DNA of 64,000 bases from Candidatus Nitrosopumilus sp. (GCA_029863275.1 JAOTVS010000001.1:45736-109735), one strand, 5' to 3'; shown: positions 31,767-40,047, counted from the first letter of the stretch. Notes: a model not told the origin generated them from the sequence alone. A program made the numbers and translations.

Positions 31767-31777
31767 TTGATTTTCTT
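31767..31777. promoter_or_regulatory. Degenerate stress-motif site between Cys-rich and copper-protein genes
   Basis: TTGATTTTCTT keeps TTGATTTTC but not the second arm. It is 37 nt from the Cys-rich start and exactly 50 nt from the copper-protein start, the two preferred spacings. Confidence 0.35.
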
Positions 31778-31827
31778 TTTTGATAATCCGATAATTCCTT
31801 ATAGCCTAAACATAATGACGTAATATT

Positions 31828-32391
31828 ATGACTACAATGGATAAGGCAGGGATAGGGATAGCTATAGCTGTAGTCGGAATTGCTTTGGGATTTACACTAA
31901 TTTCTGGTTCTGGAATATCTGAAATTTCTCCAATACTAAACCAATCTACTAGCTCAATTAAAGAAGCAGGGCAGGATATCAAAGAATCTGGCTCAGAAGC
32001 ACTTGAGAAAGTAAAAGAGACTGCAAAACAAGTGGCAGAGGAGACCAAAGATTTGGGAGAGACTGCAAAAGAGCTAACAACAGCCAAATTATCCTCAAGA
32101 CTTGTATCCATTCCTGCTGGGACTTCAATACCAGGATGTGAGGAGGTAGATCTTTGTTATGATCCTCCATCATTGATAATTTTCACTGGGGGTGAAATTA
32201 TTTGGAGAAATGATGATTCAACCTCACACACTGTAACTAGTGGAAATGTTATTGAGGGACCAAATGGAATTTTTGACAGTGGATTGATTAAAGCTAAATC
32301 TACATTCTCTTTTAAATTCAAAGATCCTGGTCAATACGAGTACTTTTGCATGATTCATCCATGGGCAAATGCATCAGTGACTGTTAGCTAA
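31828..32391 (+). CDS. Membrane-anchored plastocyanin-like copper protein with helical stalk
   Basis: The 187-residue protein has an N-terminal membrane span (about 7-25) and a ~50-residue amphipathic helical stalk (SIKEAGQDIKESGSEALEKV onward). A C-terminal cupredoxin domain follows, with copper ligands in TSHTVTSG and YFCMIHPWA. In the position after the second His, where blue copper sites have Met, this protein has Ala in 'HPWANA'; the 6088 protein has Met. The copper site may therefore be of a different type. The stalk could hold the domain away from the membrane. Confidence 0.85.
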   Translation: MTTMDKAGIGIAIAVVGIALGFTLISGSGISEISPILNQSTSSIKEAGQDIKESGSEALEKVKETAKQVAEETKDLGETAKELTTAKLSSRLVSIPAGTSIPGCEEVDLCYDPPSLIIFTGGEIIWRNDDSTSHTVTSGNVIEGPNGIFDSGLIKAKSTFSFKFKDPGQYEYFCMIHPWANASVTVS

Positions 32392-32456
32392 AAATTCTAA
32401 AAATATCAATTGATTTTTTGCATAATTTTTTAAAAAAAGAGAAAATAAAAAATAAT

Positions 32457-32633
32457 TCATTTTTCATGTATGGATTTTTTCATTTCCAGATATTCTTGCA
32501 CTTTGTCTAAATGGCTTTTCATTTTTCTTACATAGCCACTAGACTCTTGAATTTTTCCTCTTTCAAGGGATAGAATTAACCCATCTAGCAAAATATTAAT
32601 TTCATCGACCAAGGATTGAATCTCCTCTTTCAT
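32457..32633 (-). CDS. 58-residue helical small protein
   Basis: The ATG at 32633 opens a 58-residue frame (MKEEIQSLVDEINILLDGLI to HEK). It is predicted all-helical with a heptad-like pattern of Leu/Ile, so a helical hairpin or dimer is likely. TTTAATTTAT (32659-32668) on the minus strand is a TATA candidate 25-34 nt upstream. A stress palindrome lies 38 nt before the start. No family is recognised. Confidence 0.55.
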   Translation of the reverse strand: MKEEIQSLVDEINILLDGLILSLERGKIQESSGYVRKMKSHLDKVQEYLEMKKSIHEK

Positions 32634-32671
32634 ACTATTTTGATGTATTTTTTGCTTGATAAATTAAAATT

Positions 32672-32682
32672 ATGATTTTCAT
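32672..32682. promoter_or_regulatory. Stress-motif palindrome between small helical gene and UspA copy 6
   Basis: ATGATTTTCAT, perfect ATGA/TCAT arms; 38 nt from the start at 32633 and 82 nt from UspA copy 6. Confidence 0.55.
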
Positions 32683-32764
32683 TGGTGATTTTTGGATCTG
32701 TAATCAAATATGATAATAAGCTAGATATTTAAACAAAGTATAATGCAATTAAAGGACACAAACG

Positions 32765-33217
32765 ATGGATAAATTAAAAAAAATTCTAGTACCTATTGAT
32801 GGATCCTCTAATTCGACTAGAGCTTTAACTGATGCTATATTTTTGGCAAAAATAACTGATGCATCAATTACAGGATTTTATGTAGTACATTCTGACTCTG
32901 AAGATGACACTTTCTTAGAAATTTTAAAACCGCTTTCAGGACTAGATGAAAAAGGTTTTGTTGGAAAGCAATTATCAGAAGCAAATGTGATGATGGGTGA
33001 GGCTAATGAAGAATGCAAAAAAAATAATGTACTTTTTAATGGAGTTGTAGCACAAGGAAATCCTGGGATTAAAATTGTGATGTTTGCAGAAAGTAAAGAT
33101 TTTGACATTATTGTAATTGGAATGACTGGGAAAGGTCATACAAATGAGGTATTATTTGGAAGTGTATCATACTATGTTACTCACAAGGCAAAATTACCGA
33201 TTTTACTAGTCAAATAA
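32765..33217 (+). CDS. Universal stress protein (UspA family), copy 6
   Basis: The 150-residue protein begins MDKLKKILVPIDGSSNS and has the nucleotide signature GMTGKGHTNEVLFGSVSYYV. It carries an acidic insertion (HSDSEDDTFLEILKPLSGLD) not seen in copies 1-3. A TATA-like GATATTTAAAC (about 32724-32734) lies 30-40 nt upstream, so a short leader is likely. It is convergent with the CBS-HPF-like gene, 73 nt away, and is the sixth UspA gene in 19 kb. Confidence 0.92.
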   Translation: MDKLKKILVPIDGSSNSTRALTDAIFLAKITDASITGFYVVHSDSEDDTFLEILKPLSGLDEKGFVGKQLSEANVMMGEANEECKKNNVLFNGVVAQGNPGIKIVMFAESKDFDIIVIGMTGKGHTNEVLFGSVSYYVTHKAKLPILLVK

Positions 33218-33290
33218 CATCTAGTTTTTAGAATATTTTTGTGGCATTGAATAACATTTGTCTAAATTAGAGATTTTTTTATTTAGATAA

Positions 33291-34457
33291 TTAGAAAACA
33301 GGCAATCCCATTTTTCTAATACTTGTTTTGGATCTTTGTTTTCCACGTTTAGACAAATTTCTCAATAATTTTTGGCTAAGTTCTTCTAAGACTTCACTTA
33401 AATCAAATCCTACAGATTTGTAAATTAGTGGTGCATGATGTGATGTAGTTACCATGATTGTTACCTCAAATGTTCCTTCTTTTCTTCCTCCAGTTCTTTG
33501 TTTTTTAATTGAAACTCTAGCTTCATGAATTTCAGAATAAGTTTGTTGTAATCTTTTGAGTGTTTTTTTAAATTTGGAACTAATCAAATTTGCATTTGCT
33601 TGATCTTCTGGCATCCCAACTATGAATAATGGAATTTGTGATTCTAATTTGGTGGATAATAATTCCAATATGTCTCTAAATGTAATTATTCCTTGTAGAT
33701 TGTCCCAGAGGTTAACCAAGCAACATGTTGTGTCTGTCTTTAGCATAGATTTGAGAATCTCGTTTAAATCGTCATTTGGCGAGCATTGAGGAATTCTGGT
33801 ACTACCAATATTTCCAATTCTAGACTCTAATTTATGAACTCTATTTGCACCTTTAGAGAAACGACCTAATCCTTCTTTTGGAATTATGGTCTCAAGCAGA
33901 TGAGATGAAGTCAAAACTTGAGTTATTTTTCCTTTATTGATTACTGGAAGATGATCTATTTTCTTTCCAGTCATTACTTTTTTTGCACTACTCAAAGATT
34001 CGTTTGCAGTAATAGTAATAGGATTTTGAGTGTAAATCAAATTTGCCTTTATCCATTTATTATCTTGTAGGGAAAGTAATTTGAGAATTTGTTTAGCAAT
34101 AACTACTCCAATGATTTTATTTTTACTTACAACAGGGACTTCTCGTGTTCTATAATGAGTCATAATATGAGATGCTTTTTGTATTGAATCATTTGAAGTA
34201 ATATATGGAACAGGAGATAGAAAAGGCTCTACTTTCATACTGGTTATATTCTTTGCATTAAGTAATGATAAAATATTTGTAGATAGAGTAGTTTTACCTT
34301 GCATGCAAAATACATCGTATGACTTGTTTCGGGCAATTTTGTTAATTACAGATGATAGGTTTTCTGTAGGCTCGATGATTGTAGGCTTTGATATTAGATT
34401 CTTTATTTTTGTAGATTGGACATCCTTCAAGTGTTCATAAATTGTATCTGTAATCAT
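33291..34457 (-). CDS. Four CBS motifs fused to an HPF/RaiA-like ribosome-hibernation domain
   Basis: The 388-residue protein has four degenerate CBS motifs over residues ~15-270 (for example 'MTHYRTREVPVVSKNKIIGV', 'KKIDHLPVINKGKI' and 'QGIITFRDILELL'). A C-terminal domain (~280-388) follows: HEARVSIKKQRTGG, FEVTIMVTT, then VGFDLSEVLEELSQKLLRNL and a basic tail. This order resembles the HPF/RaiA domain that binds the 30S decoding centre in resting bacteria. A TATA box (34482-34490) 24-32 nt upstream supports the ATG at 34457. I infer an adenylate-controlled ribosome-binding factor; direct evidence is absent. Confidence 0.7.
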   Translation of the reverse strand: MITDTIYEHLKDVQSTKIKNLISKPTIIEPTENLSSVINKIARNKSYDVFCMQGKTTLSTNILSLLNAKNITSMKVEPFLSPVPYITSNDSIQKASHIMTHYRTREVPVVSKNKIIGVVIAKQILKLLSLQDNKWIKANLIYTQNPITITANESLSSAKKVMTGKKIDHLPVINKGKITQVLTSSHLLETIIPKEGLGRFSKGANRVHKLESRIGNIGSTRIPQCSPNDDLNEILKSMLKTDTTCCLVNLWDNLQGIITFRDILELLSTKLESQIPLFIVGMPEDQANANLISSKFKKTLKRLQQTYSEIHEARVSIKKQRTGGRKEGTFEVTIMVTTSHHAPLIYKSVGFDLSEVLEELSQKLLRNLSKRGKQRSKTSIRKMGLPVF

Positions 34458-34481
34458 CTTTTACTCGTTGATAATTGGCCC

Positions 34482-34490
34482 TTTTTAAAT
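34482..34490 (-). promoter_or_regulatory. TATA box of the CBS-HPF-like gene
   Basis: On the minus strand it reads TTTAAAAAG-like, 24-32 nt before the ATG at 34457. Confidence 0.5.
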
Positions 34491-34503
34491 TAAAAGGAAC
34501 TCT

Positions 34504-34526
34504 AGATTTTCAATTTTGATTTTCGA
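34504..34526. promoter_or_regulatory. Two imperfect stress-motif sites before the CBS-HPF-like gene
   Basis: AGATTTTCAA (34504-34513) and TTGATTTTCGA (34516-34526), in tandem 46 and 58 nt upstream of the start codon. Confidence 0.4.
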
Positions 34527-34618
34527 CCTTTAGAAATTGTTTATAATCAAATCTATTTTGTTTATTAATCCAGCAAAACGTGATTATGGTAAACGGTTTC
34601 TAATTCCATAAAAATTGA

Positions 34619-35968
34619 TTAGGTTATTGTGCCACCGGATTTGATCATCACAGAACTACCAAACTCCACAGTTAGATTAAACTGTAAAAAATCAAGATCA
34701 AGGGTAACTCCGAATGGTATGGCGAGAATGGAGTTATTTTGAACTATTACGTTAGCGGGTGCAATAGAATTGGTTTCAAGTACACAGTCCTCAATTATTA
34801 CCCAATCTCCAGATTCTGGGACAACACAAAAACCATCATCATTTGTAATAGTACAGATATAAGATTCTCCTGGTACTGCAGTACCACTACATTCTGAGGA
34901 CAGAGTTTTACTATATCCTCCAGGTCCAGTCTCATCTACACTGTATGCTCCAGATTCAATTGTAACTGTGACCCCAGGAGAATTGGATCCTGCAAAATTG
35001 TTTGAAGATGGATTAGTAGCAGTAATCACCATTGTAAAGTCAGCAGGAACATTTGTTCCACTATCATCATTCACCACGTTTTTGATTACAGTAAGATTTG
35101 CTGTTGATGGAGGTCCAGTTTGAGTAATTTCTTCAAATGTAGTGATAGTGTATCCTTTTGCGCGAATTGCATTAATAATTGCTAGGAGATCGTCAATCTC
35201 AGTACTATTTGTAGTTTCTAAGGCATTACCTGAGCCATCTTTATTGGCAAAGTCAGTGCCATACAAGTTTAGTACAGAATAACCGTATTGTAAAATGGCT
35301 GCATCCGCAGCTGCCATGACATCATCATTAGGTATTTTTGTATGTGGAAAGGTTCCATGGTCATACATTTCTGATGTTTGCGGTAGATGATAGTTGCCAA
35401 AACTATCAGTGATATTTGATGGTGGATTTGCAATGAATTTTATGTTCTCTGGAGGATCTATTCCTTGAGGTCCTGCACTAATAATTGAAATATCAAGATC
35501 TCGCATAACTTGAAGTGTATCATTATTCCAATTGTGCATTGGCGGAACAAAACTAGTAGAATTTACTCCCCAAAGACTTTGCATCTTTGCTTGACTTAGC
35601 TCCATTATATTTTTTTGACCTGCAAAATCAAAACTAGTAAAATCTTCATGATTATAACCATGTAATGTTAATTCAAAAAGGCCTAATTGATGCCCCTCAT
35701 CAACTTTGTTAATTATAGTTGCATCGTTTCCTATTGAATTTAGAATTATTGATAAACTTACTTTTTCAGTTTCATTGATGAAGGTATCCAAAACATCGAC
35801 CCGTGGTACCGTTAGATAATAGTCCTGAATATCGACAAAACGAAATATTACACATTCACATGGTTCTGCAGCGGCAAGAATTGGAGATGTCACTAAAAAA
35901 ACAAGAATTGAAAATAAAGGAAAAAGTATCATGTTGGATTTTCTAAAATCAGGAACTAATTTTGTCAA
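34619..35968 (-). CDS. Secreted polysaccharide-deacetylase-like protein with shared C-terminal module
   Basis: It starts at TTG 35968 and has 449 residues. A signal peptide (about 10-34) is followed by a NodB-like domain (~38-290) with FRFVDIQDYY, LTLHGYNHEDF and PPMHNW. These resemble the Asp and His-x3-His metal sites of deacetylases, though spaced unusually. A SpaA/prealbumin-like beta domain (~295-385, ending CTITNDDG) comes next. The last ~60 residues form a module with SGDWVI, NNS-L-IP-GVTL and NLTVE-GS-V-IKSGGT, also found at the end of the protein at 52087. It probably modifies or binds envelope sugars. Confidence 0.75.
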   Translation of the reverse strand: MTKLVPDFRKSNMILFPLFSILVFLVTSPILAAAEPCECVIFRFVDIQDYYLTVPRVDVLDTFINETEKVSLSIILNSIGNDATIINKVDEGHQLGLFELTLHGYNHEDFTSFDFAGQKNIMELSQAKMQSLWGVNSTSFVPPMHNWNNDTLQVMRDLDISIISAGPQGIDPPENIKFIANPPSNITDSFGNYHLPQTSEMYDHGTFPHTKIPNDDVMAAADAAILQYGYSVLNLYGTDFANKDGSGNALETTNSTEIDDLLAIINAIRAKGYTITTFEEITQTGPPSTANLTVIKNVVNDDSGTNVPADFTMVITATNPSSNNFAGSNSPGVTVTIESGAYSVDETGPGGYSKTLSSECSGTAVPGESYICTITNDDGFCVVPESGDWVIIEDCVLETNSIAPANVIVQNNSILAIPFGVTLDLDFLQFNLTVEFGSSVMIKSGGTIT

Positions 35969-36090
35969 ACCTACTTCATTTTTTTTAGAATTTTATTAAA
36001 TCTTTAACCAATTGTCAAGAAAAAACGTTACACAAAAAATTATTAATGAAACAAAATAAGTTATTCTAGCATACTGAACCTGGAGTTCAA

Positions 36091-36909
36091 TTATTTCAAG
36101 TTATTTGCAGTCAAAAAAGAATAAATTACTTTTGTTGCATTATTGATGGCCTTTTCAATAAACAACTCTCCAACTTTTTTATCTACAATTATTTTCTTGT
36201 CTTTTTCGATAAATTTTCTTGCCATTTTAACAAGTTCGGGATGGCGATCACGTAATGATTTGTATTTTTCTCCACCTAATTCTGGCAAAACATATCCGCC
36301 CAATCCCATTATGACGGGATCGTTCTTTAGAGCCTGAATTGGATCTTTTCTTGCTAAATTGTTAATTTTTTGGAGATTTTTTTTATCCAGCAATCCCAAA
36401 TAATCTGCAACAGAGTGTTCTGCATGATCTGCATGAGTCATTTCCCATCTTCCAAATTTTTTATGCTTTATGCTGATTTTACTAAAGGGTGGAAGATACA
36501 AAACTGGGATATTTGAAAGACGTCCAATTTTTTCTTGCTCCTCCACCAGATAATTATTTCCTCCATGACCACTAACTAAAACAACACATAAAGGAGAAGG
36601 CAAATCTAATTTCCTTCTTTTTAATAATTCATTTCTTAAATCAGAAATAATACCATTAACTACCACTTTTTTTTCCATTACTCCTGGATTCCAATCTTGA
36701 GCATTTTTCCCTTCTCGATCACCACAATATGGAAGGTGCCCTACATAATCACAATTAATTTCCTGTGATAATCTAATGGCTAAATGACGCGCGATGTGAT
36801 CATCTATATTCATTGGAAGAGCTTTTCCATGATTTTCAAAATACGCTCCAATTGAAAAAATTTTAATCTGATAATTCTCAGATTCAAATTTTTGATAAAG
36901 TGTTTTCAT
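36091..36909 (-). CDS. Creatininase-family hydrolase, probably ArfB-type formamide hydrolase
   Basis: The 272-residue protein shows the creatininase metal-site pattern: 'IGAYFENHGKALPMNIDDHI' (20-39), a Glu/Asp site near GDREGKNAQDW, and SGHGGNNYL (153-161). In archaea this family includes ArfB, which removes formate from the GTP-derived pyrimidine on the way to riboflavin and F420. That role fits an F420-using thaumarchaeon, but no riboflavin genes are adjacent. Creatinine itself is an unlikely substrate. Confidence 0.75.
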   Translation of the reverse strand: MKTLYQKFESENYQIKIFSIGAYFENHGKALPMNIDDHIARHLAIRLSQEINCDYVGHLPYCGDREGKNAQDWNPGVMEKKVVVNGIISDLRNELLKRRKLDLPSPLCVVLVSGHGGNNYLVEEQEKIGRLSNIPVLYLPPFSKISIKHKKFGRWEMTHADHAEHSVADYLGLLDKKNLQKINNLARKDPIQALKNDPVIMGLGGYVLPELGGEKYKSLRDRHPELVKMARKFIEKDKKIIVDKKVGELFIEKAINNATKVIYSFLTANNLK

Positions 36910-36950
36910 TGTAATGAATTAAAATATTTTTTTAAACTAAAAATTATTCT

Positions 36951-37976
36951 TTACCATCTTTGATTGCTTGTTAAATCATCCTTAATTTTTTCTTCAATAG
37001 ATCTTTTTTTTGAGGCGTTCTCAAGTGCTTCTTTATACAAACTAATCTCTTTCTTTAAAAGAAGCGAATCTCTATGCATCTTCATTTCTTTCTTTAATTT
37101 TTCCATTTCTTCTTTATACTTTAAAATTTCATTTTTTATTTCCATAATTTCTGAGAAGTCGATATTTTCTTTATTCATTTTTTGTTCTACTGAAGGCGTA
37201 ATATTTTTAATATTATTATTTGGTAAAGTTATTTCTTGCAGAAAATCATTAGTTTTGATAGATGATACATTTTCGTTTATTTTATTAATTTCTAGATCAT
37301 TAATTCTAGAAATAATTTTCTTTAATTCTACGACTTGGTTTTTCAAATCAGATGTTTCTAGATATTTTGGAGAATTTTCATTTCGTAAAATTTTATATGC
37401 TTCAAAGGCCTCACACAATCTTCCTGAAAGACGAGCTTGCGATGCTCTGAATCTTCCAATTCCTTCTAATCCGTCCACATAAGTTCTCTCAACTTGTGAC
37501 CTATATTTTCTGAGAGCCGAAATCTTGTAGCCAAAAGTTTCAGTTACATCAATAAACACCTGTGGAGTAAATGCTGAGATCAAACTGCATGCCTCAAAGC
37601 AGTATACTTCCTGTACATTACGTGATACCGACAAACCTGCTCTTGCAACTGCCCTATGGTCTTGGTGCCTATCATTCTCAGAATGTGTATAAAGGACATC
37701 GATTTTTTTATCTTTAACAACTTTGTCTAAAAAACTAACTAGATCAGCATTTTCTTTGACATCTCCATCTGGAAAATCTCCAAAAATTAATTCCATTCCA
37801 ATTACCTTAGCAGCTTCTATAGCCTCTTTCTTTCTTACTTCCACATCTCCACCTATCTCTCCTTGTGTAACACAAACTCCAAAAATATTATCTCCATCCA
37901 TTTTGTGTTTTGCCAACGTAGCAAAACATCCTATTTCAATATCATCTGGATGAGCCCCAATTGCTAAAATATTCAA
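36951..37976 (-). CDS. PIG-L/LmbE deacetylase with C-terminal coiled coil
   Basis: It starts at TTG 37976 and has 341 residues. The N-terminal 210 residues are a PIG-L domain with both zinc motifs, AHPDD (8-12) and HSENDRHQDH (about 98-107). Residues ~210-341 are a linker and a long Lys/Glu-rich coiled coil not usual in the family. Known members deacetylate GlcNAc-containing lipids or glycosides. The GlmU-like gene is divergent from it, 116 nt away, so an amino-sugar pathway is a reasonable guess. Confidence 0.85.
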   Translation of the reverse strand: MNILAIGAHPDDIEIGCFATLAKHKMDGDNIFGVCVTQGEIGGDVEVRKKEAIEAAKVIGMELIFGDFPDGDVKENADLVSFLDKVVKDKKIDVLYTHSENDRHQDHRAVARAGLSVSRNVQEVYCFEACSLISAFTPQVFIDVTETFGYKISALRKYRSQVERTYVDGLEGIGRFRASQARLSGRLCEAFEAYKILRNENSPKYLETSDLKNQVVELKKIISRINDLEINKINENVSSIKTNDFLQEITLPNNNIKNITPSVEQKMNKENIDFSEIMEIKNEILKYKEEMEKLKKEMKMHRDSLLLKKEISLYKEALENASKKRSIEEKIKDDLTSNQRW

Positions 37977-38092
37977 TCTATTCGTTCACACCCTATCGCC
38001 AATCAACTTTATTCAAAGTGGAATAAATCCATATTGATGTGTCATAAAAAAAAATTACAAATTTTAAAGATATAAATAATTTATAAAAATGG

Positions 38093-39076
38093 ATGACAGA
38101 ACAACAAAAGAGACAAATATCTTCCGATCTAATAGATTTTTACTTGAAATTAATTTTTTTTGAAACTCCTCATCATCTACAACTGATTTCTCACCATGAT
38201 TCTATGGGTTTGTTTTTGAAAGTATTTGATCAACCCTTAGTAATATGGAATATCAAATTTATTGATAAACTCAAAAAAATTGACACGATTCTGATTCCTG
38301 AAAAAAACTCTGAAATTTATTTGACAATACAAGAAAATTTCCCTTCTATTAAAGTAGAGTACGTTAAGGATGAATTACCAAATTTATCAAATACAATACA
38401 AACTGGTACCAAAATTTCAGATTTTTCTAAGTTAGATGAAATAAAATTAAATTTTAACTCTTTATTGTTTCAATCAAAACAAACTCAAGGGATAATCATC
38501 CATACAATCAAGTACCCTTGGGACTATTTGAAATCAATAAAAGAAATTATGGATAACTATGTTTTAGAATCAAAAATAGCATCCAGCGCAACAATTCCTA
38601 AAACTACAGTTCTAGATGGTCCATGTGTTATTGAAGATAATGTAATAATTGACGATTTTTGTAAAATCAAAGGACCTATTTTTATTGGTAAGGATTCTTT
38701 CATTGGAATGGGATCACTTGTTAGAAATTGTATGTTTGGAGCTAAAACTTCGATAGGATTCAATTGTGAAATTTCAAAGTCTTATTTTGCTGGACAAACT
38801 GAAATTGCACATCATAATGTAATTCTTGATAGTCTCATAGGTGATAACGTTTGGTTTGGAGGATATTCAGGAACTGCCAATGTATTATTAACAAAAAAGA
38901 ATGTAAAATACCAAATAGATGAAAAAATTATTGATACTGGAATAAATCATTTTGGTGCAGTTGTTGGAAATAACAGCGCTGTTGGCGCAGCAGTAATTAT
39001 CTTACCAGGACGACAAATCTCATCAAATTCAACTATACAAGCTGGTACTATTGTTGGCAAAAAGAATGACGTGTAA
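38093..39076 (+). CDS. Sugar-nucleotidyltransferase-like protein with left-handed beta-helix (GlmU-like), N-domain degenerate
   Basis: The 327-residue protein has a C-terminal hexapeptide-repeat beta-helix (about 185-320; for example 'VLDGPCVIEDNVIIDDFCKI'). The N-terminal ~170 residues look like a shrunken nucleotidyltransferase fold: FDQPLVIWNIKFID resembles the usual substrate loop, but the LAAGxGTR-type nucleotide motif is missing. It may be an acetyltransferase or a binding subunit rather than a pyrophosphorylase. It is divergent from the PIG-L gene; the flavin reductase gene follows after 21 nt. Confidence 0.7.
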   Translation: MTEQQKRQISSDLIDFYLKLIFFETPHHLQLISHHDSMGLFLKVFDQPLVIWNIKFIDKLKKIDTILIPEKNSEIYLTIQENFPSIKVEYVKDELPNLSNTIQTGTKISDFSKLDEIKLNFNSLLFQSKQTQGIIIHTIKYPWDYLKSIKEIMDNYVLESKIASSATIPKTTVLDGPCVIEDNVIIDDFCKIKGPIFIGKDSFIGMGSLVRNCMFGAKTSIGFNCEISKSYFAGQTEIAHHNVILDSLIGDNVWFGGYSGTANVLLTKKNVKYQIDEKIIDTGINHFGAVVGNNSAVGAAVIILPGRQISSNSTIQAGTIVGKKNDV

Positions 39077-39097
39077 AAATTTTCTAGGAGTTGCTCC

Positions 39098-39682
39098 TTG
39101 ACCGCCAAGATTTTAGGTGTTGGGTCTAGTATGCGTGATAACTCTTTTAGTACTGCCACCTTAAAAATCGGATTAGATATGGCAAAAAAACTTGGCATAG
39201 AAACACGTCTTTTAGATTTACACAAAACCCAAATTCCAATGTTTTATTCCCAGAAAGTTGAAACTGATGAAATTAAACAAGTAAAAGAAGCCGTCAAATG
39301 GGCAGATGCATTTATTTTGGCAACACCTGATTATCACGGATCAATGTCAGGGGGAATGAAAAATTTTTTAGATTATTTTTGGTCTGAATTTGCAGGGAAA
39401 TTATTTGGATATATTTGTGCTTCACATGAAAAAGGATTAACTGCAATGGATCAAATGCGAACTGCCGTGAGGCAATGCTATGGATGGAGCATGCCGTATG
39501 GAGTATCAATAAACGGAGAGGAAGACTTTGAGAATGGAAAAATACAAAATCCTCAATTACAAGCTAGATTAAACATGCTTTCTCGTGATTTGGCAATTTA
39601 TGGTGAATTAATTAAAAACCAATTTGTGAAAGATTTGAAAAGTAGTGCCTCAGATACATTTGCCATGCAATTTAGGAAATAG
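39098..39682 (+). CDS. NADPH-dependent FMN reductase family protein
   Basis: It starts at TTG 39098, with AGGAG (39086-39090) 7 nt upstream as a ribosome site. The 194-residue flavodoxin-like protein has GVGSSMRDNSFSTATLKI (FMN phosphate loop, residues 6-23) and ATPDYHGSMSGGMKNFLD (about 75-92), both typical of this family. It reduces FMN or quinones with NAD(P)H, possibly in detoxification. It follows the GlmU-like gene closely, but no functional link is evident. Confidence 0.88.
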   Translation: MTAKILGVGSSMRDNSFSTATLKIGLDMAKKLGIETRLLDLHKTQIPMFYSQKVETDEIKQVKEAVKWADAFILATPDYHGSMSGGMKNFLDYFWSEFAGKLFGYICASHEKGLTAMDQMRTAVRQCYGWSMPYGVSINGEEDFENGKIQNPQLQARLNMLSRDLAIYGELIKNQFVKDLKSSASDTFAMQFRK

Positions 39683-39765
39683 TTATAACTCTAGTCCTAA
39701 TTCTTCAGGAACATTCTACTGAATTTTCAAAAAAAGATAAAAAGAGTTCCTAATTGTTGCAGTAC

Positions 39766-40047
39766 ATGAGTCAAATTTGTACCAAATGCAAAACCCAAAT
39801 TCCTGATAATGAACAACTAGACCCAATTGCTAGCAAGTATCCCATGTGCAACAAATGTTGGGGGGAATGGAAAGAATACAGAGTTATGGTAATGAACGAA
39901 ATGAGACTAGACATGTCGATGGCAGATCATAGAAAACTCTTAAAAAAACACGAGAAAATCTTTGCGGGTGTTTTAACTCCAGAGGGAGATATCGTTGATT
40001 TTTCAAATGAGGATAATAGAAAACCTGACGAAAATCCTAATGCTTAA
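39766..40047 (+). CDS. Zinc-ribbon protein with YggX-like (Fe2+-trafficking) segment
   Basis: The start is taken as ATG 39766 (MSQICTKCKTQIPDNEQ), 93 residues. CTKC and CNKC form a zinc ribbon. Residues ~33-75 (CWGEWKEYRVMVMNEMRLDM onward) resemble bacterial YggX, in which W-EW---Q--LINE--L is conserved and which protects iron-sulfur enzymes from oxidants. This similarity is my reading and unconfirmed. It is convergent with the next gene, sharing a TTAA stop overlap. Confidence 0.6.
   Translation: MSQICTKCKTQIPDNEQLDPIASKYPMCNKCWGEWKEYRVMVMNEMRLDMSMADHRKLLKKHEKIFAGVLTPEGDIVDFSNEDNRKPDENPNA

Noticed and set aside
36964-37482. 172-codon plus-strand frame
   Set aside because: It lies antisense to the PIG-L coiled coil; the Lys/Glu-rich strand produces a long Phe/Ser-rich shadow.
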